NCBI RefSeq assembly: GCF_947623445.1
Contig: NC_135248.1
Location: 11,417,820 to 11,481,819 of the forward strand
Direction of reading: 5' to 3'
From: Clavelina lepadiformis
Taxonomy: Eukaryota > Chordata > Ascidiacea > Aplousobranchia > Clavelinidae
Length of the DNA stretch: 64,000 nucleotides
Part shown: positions 12,501 through 24,337 of the stretch, in pieces
Position numbering within the stretch: the stretch's first letter is position 1
Layout of the letters: every line of letters starts with the position of its first letter
Translations under genes and position numbers: made by a program
The notes under the pieces: model-generated
Databases searched by the model: none
What the model was told of the DNA's origin: nothing
The model's input: only the letters and a program-made list of their open reading frames with translations

Positions 12501-15257
12501 TCTTGCCTTGATCCTGAAGGTATTGAATTTTGAATTAATGTCTATATTGATTAACAGAATATTACACAGCATGTTAATAATGTGGAAGTGGAAAACTTTC
12601 AAGTTATTCATGATTTTGTCGCAGATTGTTGTAATTAAATTAGTCAAAAATTCCGTAAAAGATCTATACAACCATTAACTTATACAGCGTTTTTTTTATA
12701 AATTGTTTGCAGTGTTACGAGAAAATCGTTTTCTTGAAAGGCTTCCGTTTCCTATTTCTATTTTAACTGTTCGGTTATTGCCTGTTTGCATCTTATATAC
12801 AATTTTTTTCTTCACCGAACAGTGCCGGACATCTTGGAAGGTGATAGCTCGGGTGAGGGGTCCGGTGAGTTCGGAGACGACGAAGACATTTACTCGACAA
12901 CAGCATGCCGCACACTCAATTGTGAAGGTGAGTTGGAAAGTTCTTTAAAACCTGAATTTGTACAAGGAATTTATTTTATAACATAATCCATGTTTATGTC
13001 AACATTCAAACCGAGTTTTAGACATAGTCTGAAACTGATTTACTTTGTCCTATTCCTACCCAGTTAAACTTCTACCTTATTTAGCTTTGCACTAAGATAT
13101 TTCTGTTTACCGTATGACGTCATGTTTTCAAGGTGACTATATAAAGCCGGTTTGCGGAAGCGACGGAGTGGATTACCCGAACCTCTGCTCATTACGTTTC
13201 ACGGCTTGTATTATGAGGACCCCACTGAAAGTTCTTCACCCTGGTTATTGTAGCCCACAAGATCGACTTTCCGGTACGACCCAGAGAATAAATGTCTCAG
13301 CACACATGCTGCGTCTTCGAATTACTTTTAGTTGAAAAAAAAAAACCAGCACTGAGTGACTTGTGAAATCAGTTTTAAGTGTTTTCCTTTAAAGAAAGTA
13401 ATAATTTTACTTTTGCAGTTGGAGCTACTGACGCCCCATTGCAAGAGGAAAGCCCTTGTGACGTAGTTTACTGTCTTTATGGCGCCGTCTGCATTCCAAA
13501 GGGCTCCGAGGATTTCGAGTGTTCTTGCGATGACATTTGCAGCGAAGGTACAAGTTATAGTCAACACTGTTTGTGTTTGCAAATTTATAAATAACGAAAT
13601 TCTTGTTCAATTTAAGAAACAGTACATATTGATTGGTTAATTTATCAGTATTTGGCGATTAATTAGCGTAACTCTGTGAAGAAACTAACTTTTTCTGAAC
13701 TGTTTTCGTGAAGCCGAAAAATGACTTGTTTTTCGACATAGATTCCTTGATGGCTCAGCAGAACTCGTTAGCCCATCTCGGTGGTATTCAAATGAACCAT
13801 CTTGAAGAATTTCTCCCTGAGATCGGCCGCCAATTACGTTTCGATGAAGAGCAAGAACTGTACGAAACTAATCAGGATATTACGTCATCAACAACAACCA
13901 CTACCGCATCCACGACAACCACCGATGACGTAATCGGCGACGAACCTCTCATCGATTCGCTTGATGACGTAGCAGAATTACAGCAAAAACTAATTATGAA
14001 AAATGGTCGCAAGATATATATTGGAGACGATTCTGATTTCCTGATGGATAGATCAATGGTAGGTGGATTGACATTTCTTTAAAACAACATTTTGTGATTT
14101 TGAATTTTTTTGAAGGAATGTGAAAATAGCACATTCTTATATAGCTTAGCTGAAATACCTTACACATTGTTATTTGCTGTTAAATTTCTTACCCTGCGGC
14201 ATTCAGAGAAGACACAGAAACAACAAAGACGGTAAGAGAAGACGACCAAGAAGATCAATACAGACGCAATTGTACATCAATGAGACTGTATGTGGTAACG
14301 ACGGGAAATCCTACAAGGATGAATGCCAGATGAGGGTTCATGCCTGCCATGAAAAGAAATCAATTAAGGTAGGGTTAGTTCGGGTGGAATTTTTGCCAAC
14401 TCGATGTTAACTTTTTTGTTGAAGGATAATAGACTAATTTAACTTATAAATTTCTAAACTTTCTTAGATTTCTGCTTGTTCATTGCGGGTGCGTTAGAAT
14501 TAATTTTTTTATAGAATGTTATATTTTACTTCATGTTCAGATCAACAAAATTGGGGCCTGCCCTATACCAGTTAACACCAGGAATCCTTCTTCAGAAAGT
14601 GCCCACAATGAAGTACGTCTTACAGTATTATATCACCTATAAGTTATTATTCAATATTAGATTTGATGGATGACTGATTATAGCCTTAAGCGCTACGTAT
14701 TATTTCCTTACGTGACGTATAAACTTGTTTTTACTTTACCCACGTTTAGTAATTGTTAAATACGGTAACTGTAGAAAACAAAGTCATTTTCCGAAACGAC
14801 GACCGCAATTGAACCAGAAAAATTCATCATTACAACAATCTCTTCATCAAAAGCGTCCGATGTAACTGGATTAAATTTTGACCTCGTAACCGACGCTAGT
14901 CCACCACGAAATTATGACGTCAGCACAACTGATTACGACGTCAACGACAACAGCGCAGACAGCGAATTGGTTAAGTTCGAACCGGAAGTAGCAACGAAAA
15001 AGAACGAATCCCTGCTTGGTCCCGGAGTTCAAGTTTCAGAGGCGCACGCCATGGAGTATTCTTGGCTCATCGCTGTTGCAGTCATGGCCCAGCTCTTAAT
15101 CATAGGGGCTGTGGTCGGTGTCAGTTACGTAACATACCGGAAAACCCAGAACAAGAAAAATGTCCGAAATGAACCGAAGATCCACAAAACGGAGTCTGTG
15201 ACAACTTCTACCGGCACCCTGACCACCCAAGCGTCGTCCGAGGGCGAAGCAGTATGA
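9504..15257 (+). CDS. Membrane protein with four follistatin/Kazal modules (5' end missing)
   Basis: Eleven exons are supported: 9504-9668, 11151-11336, 11690-11860, 12379-12519, 12823-12927, 13133-13273, 13419-13547, 13742-14058, 14207-14368, 14541-14612 and 14775-15257 (the last acceptor could be 9 bases later). They give 689 residues in frame. Each module is a Cys half (CxFGGxC or CLYGAVC) followed by a Kazal half with V-C-G-S-D-G-x-x-Y and spaced cysteines. Most introns are phase 1, as in shuffled extracellular domains. The last exon has a Ser/Thr/Asp-rich stalk, one transmembrane helix near residues 600-625 and a short basic, Thr-rich tail. Module 4 is split by a 105-residue exon and followed by clustered arginines. 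The order resembles tomoregulin/TMEFF and agrin N-terminal regions, but no EGF domain is seen. Kazal/follistatin modules commonly bind proteases or TGF-beta ligands; the role here is inferred. The signal-peptide exon was not found. Confidence 0.82.
10914..10949. repeat. Triple 12-bp tandem repeat with CRE half-sites
   Basis: Three consecutive copies of TAATGACGTAC(C/G) lie in the intron between the first two supported exons of the Kazal gene. Each contains TGACGT, the cAMP-response-element (CREB/ATF) half-site. Regulatory use is inference from the motif and its exact tandem spacing. Confidence 0.6.
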
Positions 15258-16881
15258 AGAGAGTGATTGACAGGTGCCAATACTTCACTGAACCTCACCA
15301 CCTCTACAAAGAAGTCATAAGGATCGTCAACTTCTTTTGGAAAGCGCAGTTGGACCCAAAATGTATAAGAAATGATTTTCTGCGACACATACGGTTCATA
15401 TGGTTATCTTAATTCTACTATTCGTTTGATTTTTATCTGAGATTAGGTGATAAGTTAGTGTTTTTTCTCTTTTTGCCACGTCGTACTTTCATATATTGTT
15501 TCAGTTTTGTAATTTTCTTTCTTGGTAGTTTTTATTATGTTGTAATAATTGTGACCTTGGATGGCGACGAAATATTTCACGTTACGCGAATTTTCATTGT
15601 CCTAATTGTTTCATTTTCGTTGAAATCCTGCGCATGTTAAAAACACCAACGACTTGACGATGTCTTACGTGCTCGATATAAATTTAAACTATAGAATTTT
15701 TCCCGTGGGGCAATGAATCTAACTTGTATATGGTTACACCCAGCTACCTATACCCTACATGCAGCTCTTGTTTTCTGTTGAATCAATGAAGTCAAAGTAG
15801 AAGTTTGTTCAGTTGACCTTACTTGATATAAAATTTTGGATAACGAGAAGCAACCTCAACAGACATGGCGGTCATTTAAATAAATTATAATTATTTATCA
15901 GCTTCAGATAGTCCAAAGTTATTTAGTGGGTCGAGTATATTATTCAAGTTTGAGTTAACAAACTTCTCCTCTATTTCTGTCCAAGTTTCAATCGTTTTTA
16001 TAATTTTGAAACTGCCCTTTTGCGTATTTTAGGTTCAGGTAATAAATGTTATTGAAGTTTTGTAAATAAACCATTTTTTGATAATTGCATTGTGTACAAA
16101 CATTTTTTCGACTCGATGTCGGAGCGATTGTAGAATGTCTAATACCCATGAACCTTGAGAGAAAAAACAAAGCTTACTCCTGATACGCGGTGTTGAAGAG
16201 TAGTTTTAAATTCGGGCAATATAGAAAAAAAAATTGAAAAACAAATAAGATTTGCATAGGCGAAATGTAGGCTATATCCATCCAAACTTACTTAAAGACA
16301 AGCTCGGTAGCCGGGACTTTAGCGGCGAAGAACCATCGCCGAGTTCAAAAGTATCGACCTAGTGCAAAGACTGTTCCCAGTCCGAGGTAAAATATCATAA
16401 AACCCACCCATAGAAACAGGTGGTTGTAGCGAAGACCAGATAAATACCGATGGTATGTGCAAGGCAAAGATTGAAATGATGCATTTTGTTATGTAAAAGT
16501 AACTGTAACTAACTCCCCACTCTTTCAAGCAAATAAGTCAAATCCATTGGCCAAAAACACTTTAAGCTATGTAGCAGACCATATGTAAAGATTCTGAAAC
16601 AACGAGTAAATATGAACGGCGGCGGCCAATTATACAGTCAAAACACGGGCAAGCTACGCACAGGCTTTACGCACAGTTTGTATTTCCACCACGCCGCATC
16701 ATAATCGTTCTTTTAAGTATGAGCTGCTATACCTTATAATGTGTCTCGTATAACGGAAACGTTATACTAAGCGTAATATTTACCAGAAACAACATATTTG
16801 TTTTGAGATATACCTACATATCCAGAATTTAGTAGAGATATATTATTCGGTTTTATATTAGTGGAGCCTATAATTGTTTCT
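15258..16881. other. 3' UTR and intergenic spacer with AATAAA at 15879-15884
   Basis: Downstream of the Kazal gene stop codon there is no further supported reading frame. An AATAAA hexamer at 15879-15884 is the best polyadenylation signal and would give a 3' UTR of about 640 bases. A second AATAAA lies near 16040. The remainder up to the start codon at 16882 shows nothing recognisable; it should contain the promoter of the next gene. Confidence 0.45.
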
Positions 16882-18858
16882 ATGAGTGTGAAATCTCAAA
16901 TGGAGACAGAAAACATTAAGGAGATTGGGACTGCTCCGGATCCAAGCGAGGTAAAATCCGATTTATCTACGAAGAAAGATGTTCTCGTCGACTTTATGAA
17001 AGACGAATTGGACATAGACGAAGATATAAAGTGTGTTGCAGATAACTCAGATCAAAATGAGTTTAGCTTGGAAATTGTCGGACAGGTGAGTCTACAAACC
17101 GCATCTATATACAATCGAGAATTAATTGTTCATGCCTATAACGAAAATTGAGACGATTATGCGAAAGAGACAATGATAAATCTTGCATTCTTGAATGCTG
17201 AAGGGAAAGCTAGTAATTTCCCACGTTTACGATAAACTTAACAAAATTCAACCCATTTGCCTTGCTTTTAAGGATTCCATGCGCTGGTTCAAACATAGTC
17301 CTCTCATGTGCAACTATTATGTTCTATTGCTGATAGAAGCCAAACCAGCTTGTCATAGGGACACTGGTGTATGCAAGGGATGGGCTTTAAACCACACACA
17401 TTTTTGATGCTCTGTATTTATAATGTAGCCTATAGACCTGCGGAAACAATAATAATTTAAGCTTGAAAACCCTATACTTTCTGCTCAGCCTATAGCCCGA
17501 TGTCGACGTACCCTTACAGAATAACCCTACACGGAAAATAGCCTATAAAGTATTTATAAATAACGGGTTTAAACCAAAACGTATGTTACAATGCAGGACC
17601 TCTCAAAAGACAGTGGCTTAAAATTGCCAGTGGCGATATTGAGTGACAACGAGGATGACCAGCAAATCCAAATGGAATCGGATGACATTGAAATAACTTC
17701 GCCTCCTTTCAAGGAGCTTGAGGTAGAGCTGGATCCCAGTGCCCCGGAGGATAGCAAAATCGTCATCACTTCAACAGGAAGAAAGCTGGATGAGTTTGAA
17801 ATAGCGGTGGAAGGCTTGGACATGGTGATCGAGGACGCTTCTGGAGAATGTGACGATGAACACCCGGATGTGGTTACTGTGACCGGATCAAAGGATTTGG
17901 ACATTGTCATAAAATCTGATGACGAGGTATAGGCGATAAAATATCGATATAGAGTTATAATTTATAAGTTTATCAAATGAAATAAATCAGCTTAGCTTTG
18001 TCGTTAGTAATACAGAATGAACTACTATTATGACGCCTTTAGTAATCATAGTCATCAAAGATATCATTTCTGACCTGAACCAGTAAGTGTATTCATACAC
18101 TCGAGAAACTATGGATGGATTTAATGGCAGTACTAGTTGTCACCAGCAGTTACAAGACTGCTTAGATTGTTACGAGCACCTTTTCAAAATTGCCACTTTT
18201 TCCTGCTCAGTAATGCGTGCTATTAGCAATTGGTTGATTTTTTCGTTCCCACCGCGCTTTTGATGGAAATAAGATGTAATTGATTCTTAACCTTAACCTA
18301 ACTGAGACATCTCTTTTTAAAACCTTAACTGTTAGATTAGTAAAAAACCTCATAAGTTTTTAACTAAGACGATGAAGGCATTATAGTAAAGATATGCAGA
18401 CTAAGAATAGCCACCATAATCTTTAGAGATCATTTAGCATTTTGTTTTACATGCAACCAGAATAATCTTAATGTTTTAAGGAAATTCCAATAAAGCTGGA
18501 GATGAAAGAAGACGAAGAAGAACAAAAATCAGATGTGGTGGAAAGCGAAGAAAGCAAACAGCAGGATCCCGCCGAAGAGCTTGTTATTTTGTCAAAAGCT
18601 GAGCCGGAAGATCAGGAAGAGAGTTTAGAAGAGGAGGACTTTAAAAGACCTAGTGAAGTGGAACAGTCTATGACCGAGTTGGATCTCAAAGAAGAACCGG
18701 TGACAGATCCCCCAAAAGTTATTGTCCCGACTCCAGATCAGGAATCACGGCAAGACCTGCTTCCCGGCTGGTACAACAACGTCGGTGACCCGAAGGAGAG
18801 AGAACTCACTACTTGGGAAAAATTATGCTGTTGCTGCGGGAAAAGGCGCGAGAGTTGA
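16882..18858 (+). CDS. Acidic protein with C-terminal cysteine cluster, unknown function
   Basis: Three phase-0 exons (16882-17085, 17597-17926, 18481-18858) with consensus GTGAGT or GTAT donors and AG acceptors join into 303 residues. The start is the first ATG in the frame. The protein is dominated by Asp, Glu, Ser and Lys, with no signal peptide, membrane helix or globular domain that I recognise. The only striking block is the end: W-E-K-L, four consecutive cysteines, then G-K-R-R-E-S. Such a Cys run beside basic residues is typical of S-acylated (palmitoylated) membrane-attachment tails; that is inference. An upstream exon cannot be excluded. The exon 2 minus-strand frame is a shadow. 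I am confident it is a gene and have no identity for it. Confidence 0.72.
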
Positions 18859-19434
18859 ATGGTGAAAGATTTGGACAGCAGCTGCTATACTCCAGCATAC
18901 GAGCATTTAAATTCACGCTTTTTTTAGCTCAGTTATTCGTATTACTGCATTTTAAAATGTAAGCTTATGTCACGTCAATATAAATGAGGTATAAACGAGA
19001 AAAGTGTCATGATTTCAACGAAACTACGTCACACTGTAGCCATAGAGTAGAATCAACACGATTATATATGTAGTTAAGTGCAGAAAGCCTTTGAAGAGTT
19101 AACGCAAAAACGTAACTGCTGCAGCTATTTTTAGTAAGGAAATTTAAAGTATTTAAAAAAGAAAAACGGGACAAAGCAAAGCGGACTAGATTACAGCAGT
19201 AACATGAGCTGAGCCAACACTTATACATTCAGAATAGTCTACGATAGCGTAACAATCACAGCACACACGAAACCCACAGCAAACAACCGGTAATGCAAAA
19301 TTAACTGGTCGTTGTAAAAAGGGCGGTTATGTTAGACATGTTCCACTGAGGTAAGAGTAAGTTTTCTCTTCCAAGTGCTCATCTTTGCTTGAAGCAGAAA
19401 AGGGACAAATACATGGTATTATATGTAATATTAA

Positions 19435-19959
19435 TCACTTCCCAGTGCCCTGTATAACCCATTCTTTTTGACACAGTGGACATCTGTTGTTCTGTTCCAC
19501 CCAAAGTGACATACAGCAGTTGTGGAAAGAATGGTTGCATTCCCCCCACACCACAACGCAGCCGTCTTGCTTATTATCCGCTTGACATCTCAGACAGGCA
19601 TCTGTGATGGAAAGTGTGATTTTGACAAATATAAAAACTTGTTATGTGTAATACAATACAGTATTACAGTTAATAATTGTGCAGCTCTTTAACAACTAAG
19701 CAATGGCTTTAAATTCAAGCTTTAACTCATTCTAAAATAAAAAGGGCAAACTAAGACAACAACACAGATATAATTTAAAATTAATTAGGCCTAGGTGCAA
19801 TACAAAAACACTTATTTTACCCATCACTTGAACACGACATATGGCGCATGTGTCACATTCCACATCCCAACTCCAAACAGCAACTGCATTCCACTTCTTT
19901 AGTGTGAACAGTTGTTCATTAGAAGTATCACCTTTCCGGGTATCATCAATTTTTGACAT
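19435..19959 (-). CDS. RNF7: RING-box protein 2 (RBX2/SAG), cullin-RING ligase subunit
   Basis: Two exons, complement 19821-19959 and 19435-19601, joined by a phase-1 intron, encode 101 residues. RBX2 binds the cullin C-terminus (mainly CUL5) and recruits the ubiquitin-charged E2 in the nucleus and cytoplasm. The sequence shows the family's K-K-W-N-A-V-A-x-W-S-W-D cullin-binding strand. Next comes the RING-H2 ligand set C-x-x-C-A-I-C, C-x-x-[13 protein letters not shown], and finally N-R-C-P-L-C with the trailing W-V. The length is close to human RNF7 (113 residues), with a shorter acidic N-terminus. A further in-frame Met lies 17 codons upstream, but the chosen Met fits family length better. 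RBX1 is excluded by the overall match to RBX2, including the D-V-E-C-D-T-C segment. Confidence 0.95.
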
Positions 19960-20864
19960 TTTGAGCAGTTGAAATCTAGAAAAACCCCTGTTAATAATAG
20001 GTAACACCAAAGCAGTTTAAACAAAATTTAGAGTTCTCTACAGACATGAAAATAAACCGGATAGCAACTAGTTATGATCAAAATTTGACACACCAAAACA
20101 TGCAAGAAAAACATACGAAAAGTTACATCTAGCAAAATATTAAACATTTTTGTCATTGCACAATTTCAGTCAGAAAAATCGAACAATTCCACATTTGCTC
20201 TTTTTTTCACATTTGGCCAGCAATACAGTACAAACACTTCAAATACTGTGTGAAACATCATACTTAATGGCATCAAACTGTTAACATGAAATAATGGTGA
20301 AAGGAAACAAGTAAAGTGGGCCCTTTTCCACCATAAACCTATGCTAAGTGTAACAACTGGCAGATAAAAAGTGCCGGAACACCATGTTCCTATGAATTAG
20401 AACTGCAGTGACATTGAGTAAGACAACCACCACTAATATATGACTAAGGGACTTCAAGTATATTATATATAAATGCATGAGCACTTATTTCTTTTAGATA
20501 TGATAGTCTTCCATAGATATATCATAGATGAGTACAAGGCAATCTTGTATGGACAAGCATATCATCAATCTTGAAGTGGTTTAAATTCTACAACAACTAA
20601 CTGAAATGTGCAAAGAAATCAGCAAATGAGATATTGAAATTTAAAAAAACTGCATTTTAGATAATAAAAAAACTGCATCTGGGACTTGCTTGATACACTA
20701 ATTTTCAATCATTTAGAGGACAATGCAAAAAATTTCAATTTACGGCCTTTTTAATATCTTTTAAAGTTCTGTGTCGAAAAAACAATGGTGTTTTCATTAA
20801 AACTGTATCAAGTATACGATAGCAGGTGGTCACTTTCCAAGGTCACAACTACAAACAAAATTGT
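19960..20864. other. Spacer between RNF7 and B3GLCT
   Basis: No supported gene. It contains the 3' UTR of the upstream minus-strand gene B3GLCT and the promoter/5' UTR of RNF7. A possible acceptor (ATTAACAG on the minus strand near 19990) suggests a spliced 5' UTR for RNF7. No clear AATAAA on the minus strand was found. Confidence 0.4.
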
Positions 20865-22325
20865 TTAGAGTTCATCACGGTAAGGCTTTTCTGTTGGTGT
20901 TGGTGGTATTGGTACAGGGATAGGTTCAGGAGCTTGTGTAGGTTCTGGCATTTTAATTCCAAAAGTTGCATCGTCATCGTCTGCAAACCACTCTTGGTAA
21001 ACCTTCATTGGATCAACCTCCCAGTGCTTGTGAAAAGATACTGGTTTGAGATTGCCACGGTAACCATCTGAGTAGTCCTGTGGACGTGCTTGGTGAAATC
21101 TTGGAGAATGAGTTACTGGAATGCCGATGGTGTATGAAAAACATTGGCCAAGGAACATATCATCAGGAGTATCATTGCTAGGGCACTTGCACCCGTGCTT
21201 CACCCACGCATCAACTGCACCCCTGCTCATAACCATGCTGCCACCACCAGTTATGTAACCGTAACCATAACCAGCATTGAGTCCAAAGCCATACCTTTCA
21301 CCTAAGACTATGGGAATTTTAGGGTTGTAACAATTGAGAAGCTTGACTAGGGATGATAAACCTATAATCGAGTCATCATCAGCTATTACAAGCCACGGAA
21401 ATTCTTTAAGCTTATCGTTGTTGTATGCATCCAATATGATGGCCTCCATCTTGCCACAGTGTCCCCTTTCTGTATTAGGTACCCCGCAATCAATTGTGGG
21501 AACTGAGGGGTCAGTGATATTGCTGTAATAGATTATATTTTTGACGTATTTTCCCCATGTGTCTTTCACAACCTGTACACGATTGGTGTGAAATATTTTG
21601 GTTGTTTTAACACTTATATGAATGTCATCAAGCCCAATATGATCTCCACAGTATGGGAAATGATAATCTAGAGATGTAACACATTTATTGTTGGTCTTGC
21701 TGCCGCACAAGTCCTTCACGCACGTCATTTTAACTCCCTGGTTTTTATCCAGAAACATGGCAATCTCGTGTTGAACATCAATTTGAAAATCGGATTTTTT
21801 TGTTTCGAGGTCGTAGTCTTCTGCTACTTTTCTCACCAAAGTTTTGCTCATAACCCATCCTGCATGAAAGTCCGGATACTTGAATTCCCTTACTTTGCCA
21901 TCATAAAAAGCAAAATGATGAATTATTGATATTTCATTGTCATATAAGCAACTCCCGAAATACATAGCTTTTTCGGGATCATGTTTTGGCAAAACTTCTT
22001 CTATCAATCGTTTCAGATCCACATTAGTGATATCTTCAATGAACATAACCCAGTCATATTTTGCTGCATATTTTCTTGATATATCGGGAAAAAGTGGGAC
22101 AATTACCCAGCCACCCTCAATTGGCCATTCACGATGCATTAAAATGACCTCTGCATTTAAGCTGTGCAGCTTAATCTGTTCATCCAGTTCAGCTTTTTTC
22201 TCTAATGCCATCCGATTATGATATTCATTCTGTTGACTTCGTATTATTACTGCTACCGATGAAGCATCAGTTACGAAAAACAAGCAAGAAATAAATAGCG
22301 CAAGTTGTAAACACGGGCCCGACAT
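20865..22325 (-). CDS. B3GLCT: ER O-fucose beta-1,3-glucosyltransferase, single exon
   Basis: B3GLCT adds glucose to O-linked fucose on thrombospondin type 1 repeats in the ER lumen, completing the Glc-Fuc disaccharide used in TSR quality control. The 486-residue product (human: 498) starts with a hydrophobic signal sequence. It carries the catalytic A-D-D-D-S motif (DxD, about residues 315-319) within a GT31-type domain with conserved G-G-S-M-V and D-D-M-F-L-G blocks. It ends in R-D-E-L, an ER-retrieval signal equivalent to the R-E-E-L of vertebrate orthologues. The first in-frame ATG is at 22325; eight codons upstream are open but lack an ATG. The human gene has many introns, while this one is uninterrupted. 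Proline-rich residues precede the tail. Confidence 0.95.
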   Translation of the reverse strand: MSGPCLQLALFISCLFFVTDASSVAVIIRSQQNEYHNRMALEKKAELDEQIKLHSLNAEVILMHREWPIEGGWVIVPLFPDISRKYAAKYDWVMFIEDITNVDLKRLIEEVLPKHDPEKAMYFGSCLYDNEISIIHHFAFYDGKVREFKYPDFHAGWVMSKTLVRKVAEDYDLETKKSDFQIDVQHEIAMFLDKNQGVKMTCVKDLCGSKTNNKCVTSLDYHFPYCGDHIGLDDIHISVKTTKIFHTNRVQVVKDTWGKYVKNIIYYSNITDPSVPTIDCGVPNTERGHCGKMEAIILDAYNNDKLKEFPWLVIADDDSIIGLSSLVKLLNCYNPKIPIVLGERYGFGLNAGYGYGYITGGGSMVMSRGAVDAWVKHGCKCPSNDTPDDMFLGQCFSYTIGIPVTHSPRFHQARPQDYSDGYRGNLKPVSFHKHWEVDPMKVYQEWFADDDDATFGIKMPEPTQAPEPIPVPIPPTPTEKPYRDEL

Positions 22326-24172
22326 TGTTTCCAACCATACAATCCACAAACCTGATCACAGAATTCACACCCGACCTACCGCAGAGATTATCTTTGTGAG
22401 ACAATGTGCAGTACCTAACAACCTGCTATAGTATTTTACAAATTATTTCCAATACAACAATTCAGTTATATATACAGTATATTTAGGCCTAAAACAGATA
22501 ATCGGACAACCTGATAGTGCGTGTGTTTCCTATGGTCCTACATCTGTTTAGGTTTATTGCTTAAACAAACCTTCTATTCATATTCTACAAAAATTTTAAC
22601 TGAGTTGCTGGCAAGTGGCTCGGAGTTAGGAAAAGGAAGGGTAATATTTTCTGTTGAGTGTTTTTGAGATTCTTCACAAATGTTGTTTTCCTGCTCTTGC
22701 ACTCAAAACTGAAAGATACTAACGAGTGAGCTGAGTTCAGAACTGAATGCCAACACCGTGTTGACACTCGATTCACATGCCATTGTGGAAAGTGTGCCAA
22801 TGTGGCGCCTGCACACACTTTTCCGAATTATGGTTCACTTATCCTCACACCGCCTTACAATTTAAATAAACAAAGAAAGGCTGGTTATTTGAAACAAACA
22901 AAGATTTGAGACTTCAGTGCAAAAAATCATGACAGGCATCTGACAATTACGTCGTTTCACACACGATTTCTTCTTGAAAACTGCAGTACTTTCCGGTCAG
23001 GTTTACATGCAGATCCACCCAACATCAATAGACAATCAATACATAGTTCCACTTGCATTTGAAGTATGGGACAGGCATCTAGAAAGTACAGCAGTTTTCA
23101 AGACAAATTGTGCCAGCGAAGACGCAAATTTTGGCTAGATGGTGGGCACTGAAGCCTTAATTCTTTTAAACTACCTCGTTAATGAAATAATCAGTAGGTT
23201 AATTAGTAAAAGTGGGAGGTTCGGATCTTCCAAAAGTGAAATTAGATATAGCCTAAAACACATTTTAATTGAGCATTCGCATGCCCAGGTTTTTCTCTTA
23301 ATTTACATTTGAACACAAGATCAGTTAGTGAGTGTAGGCTAGATAACTGAAAGAACGAAACCTTACTATTGTTCCCCTAGGCTTTTATTCGCGCTTGTTG
23401 CCTTCAGTTACGGGTTCGCTGTAGTTTCCCTTCGTCGCCCGAATTCAGATCTTAAAAATTTAATAACTGAGAATAGCCTAAGCTATTAATTGAAATTCTG
23501 CCACAAACTGGTGAACAAAACGGTTTTGTACTCTATGTTATGCACGTAACTAAGGGAATTTTTATTTCAAACATCCACCAGTCTATTGCCTAAATAAATT
23601 TCCAAAGTAAACAGAGCTAAGCTAGTTTTTAGCTTTCTCCAGCAGATCCGGTACTCTGCGTTTAACAGTTAGTCCTAGTTTGTTGGTGTAGACTAGGCTG
23701 ACTATATACCTATGTATATATACATATATGTATATATCTAGGCTATACCTATGGTTTTTCATGTGGACGTGTAGTTTGATTTCTACGTTATATTGTATCT
23801 TTCTAGGGTTATTTGATGTCTGTAAAAGTGCCACGCAGACATTGTTGATCATAATTAACCAGCAGCGTAGGCGAGGGAAAATTTGAAGGTTACAAACTCC
23901 CAATACAGGTGTTTTGAAATTTATACTGAAATAAACTGAATATTAGAATAAGAATATGCGATAGGTTCCCTGTTTACTTTTTAGTTACTGTAACACATCT
24001 ACAGGCAAAACATATAACTTATTCTTCTTCTGTTAAAATATAATCGTGATTCGTGTCTGCACCATAACTCCCGCTATATAGATTCAATTCTTAATCTTGA
24101 TATCTTTCAAAAAAACTAAACAAGACTTCGCGTTTCATTCATATCCATAACTTTATTATATCACATAGATTA
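22326..24172. other. Intergenic spacer with small AT microsatellite
   Basis: No supported gene. The right part holds a TATA/CATA-rich microsatellite at about 23703-23738. The left part is the B3GLCT promoter region. Short open frames here (for example minus strand 22585-22818 and 23622-23903) have no recognisable domain and biased, low-complexity composition. Confidence 0.45.
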
Positions 24173-24211
24173 CACTATGTAACAAAAAAAAAAAATTTTT
24201 TTGTCCTTGGG
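24173..24211 (+). repeat. Left terminal inverted repeat of DNA transposon
   Basis: CACTATGTAACA, then a long A run and a T run, then TTGTCCTTGGG. It pairs with 26439-26467. It is longer than its partner because the A/T homopolymer has expanded. Confidence 0.75.
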
Positions 24212-24337
24212 AAATAATTGCTATATTCTATTTGCTTATGCCGAAAAAACATGAAAAATCTTAGTTATACCACCATAACTTCGGTTGTTGAATCTTTACA
24301 GATTTTTTAATTCTATCGCCATTATTAAAAGTGTGGT

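Noticed and set aside
22326..22349. Eight extra codons at the start of B3GLCT
   Set aside because: They lack an ATG; the first in-frame ATG at 22325 directly precedes a good signal peptide.
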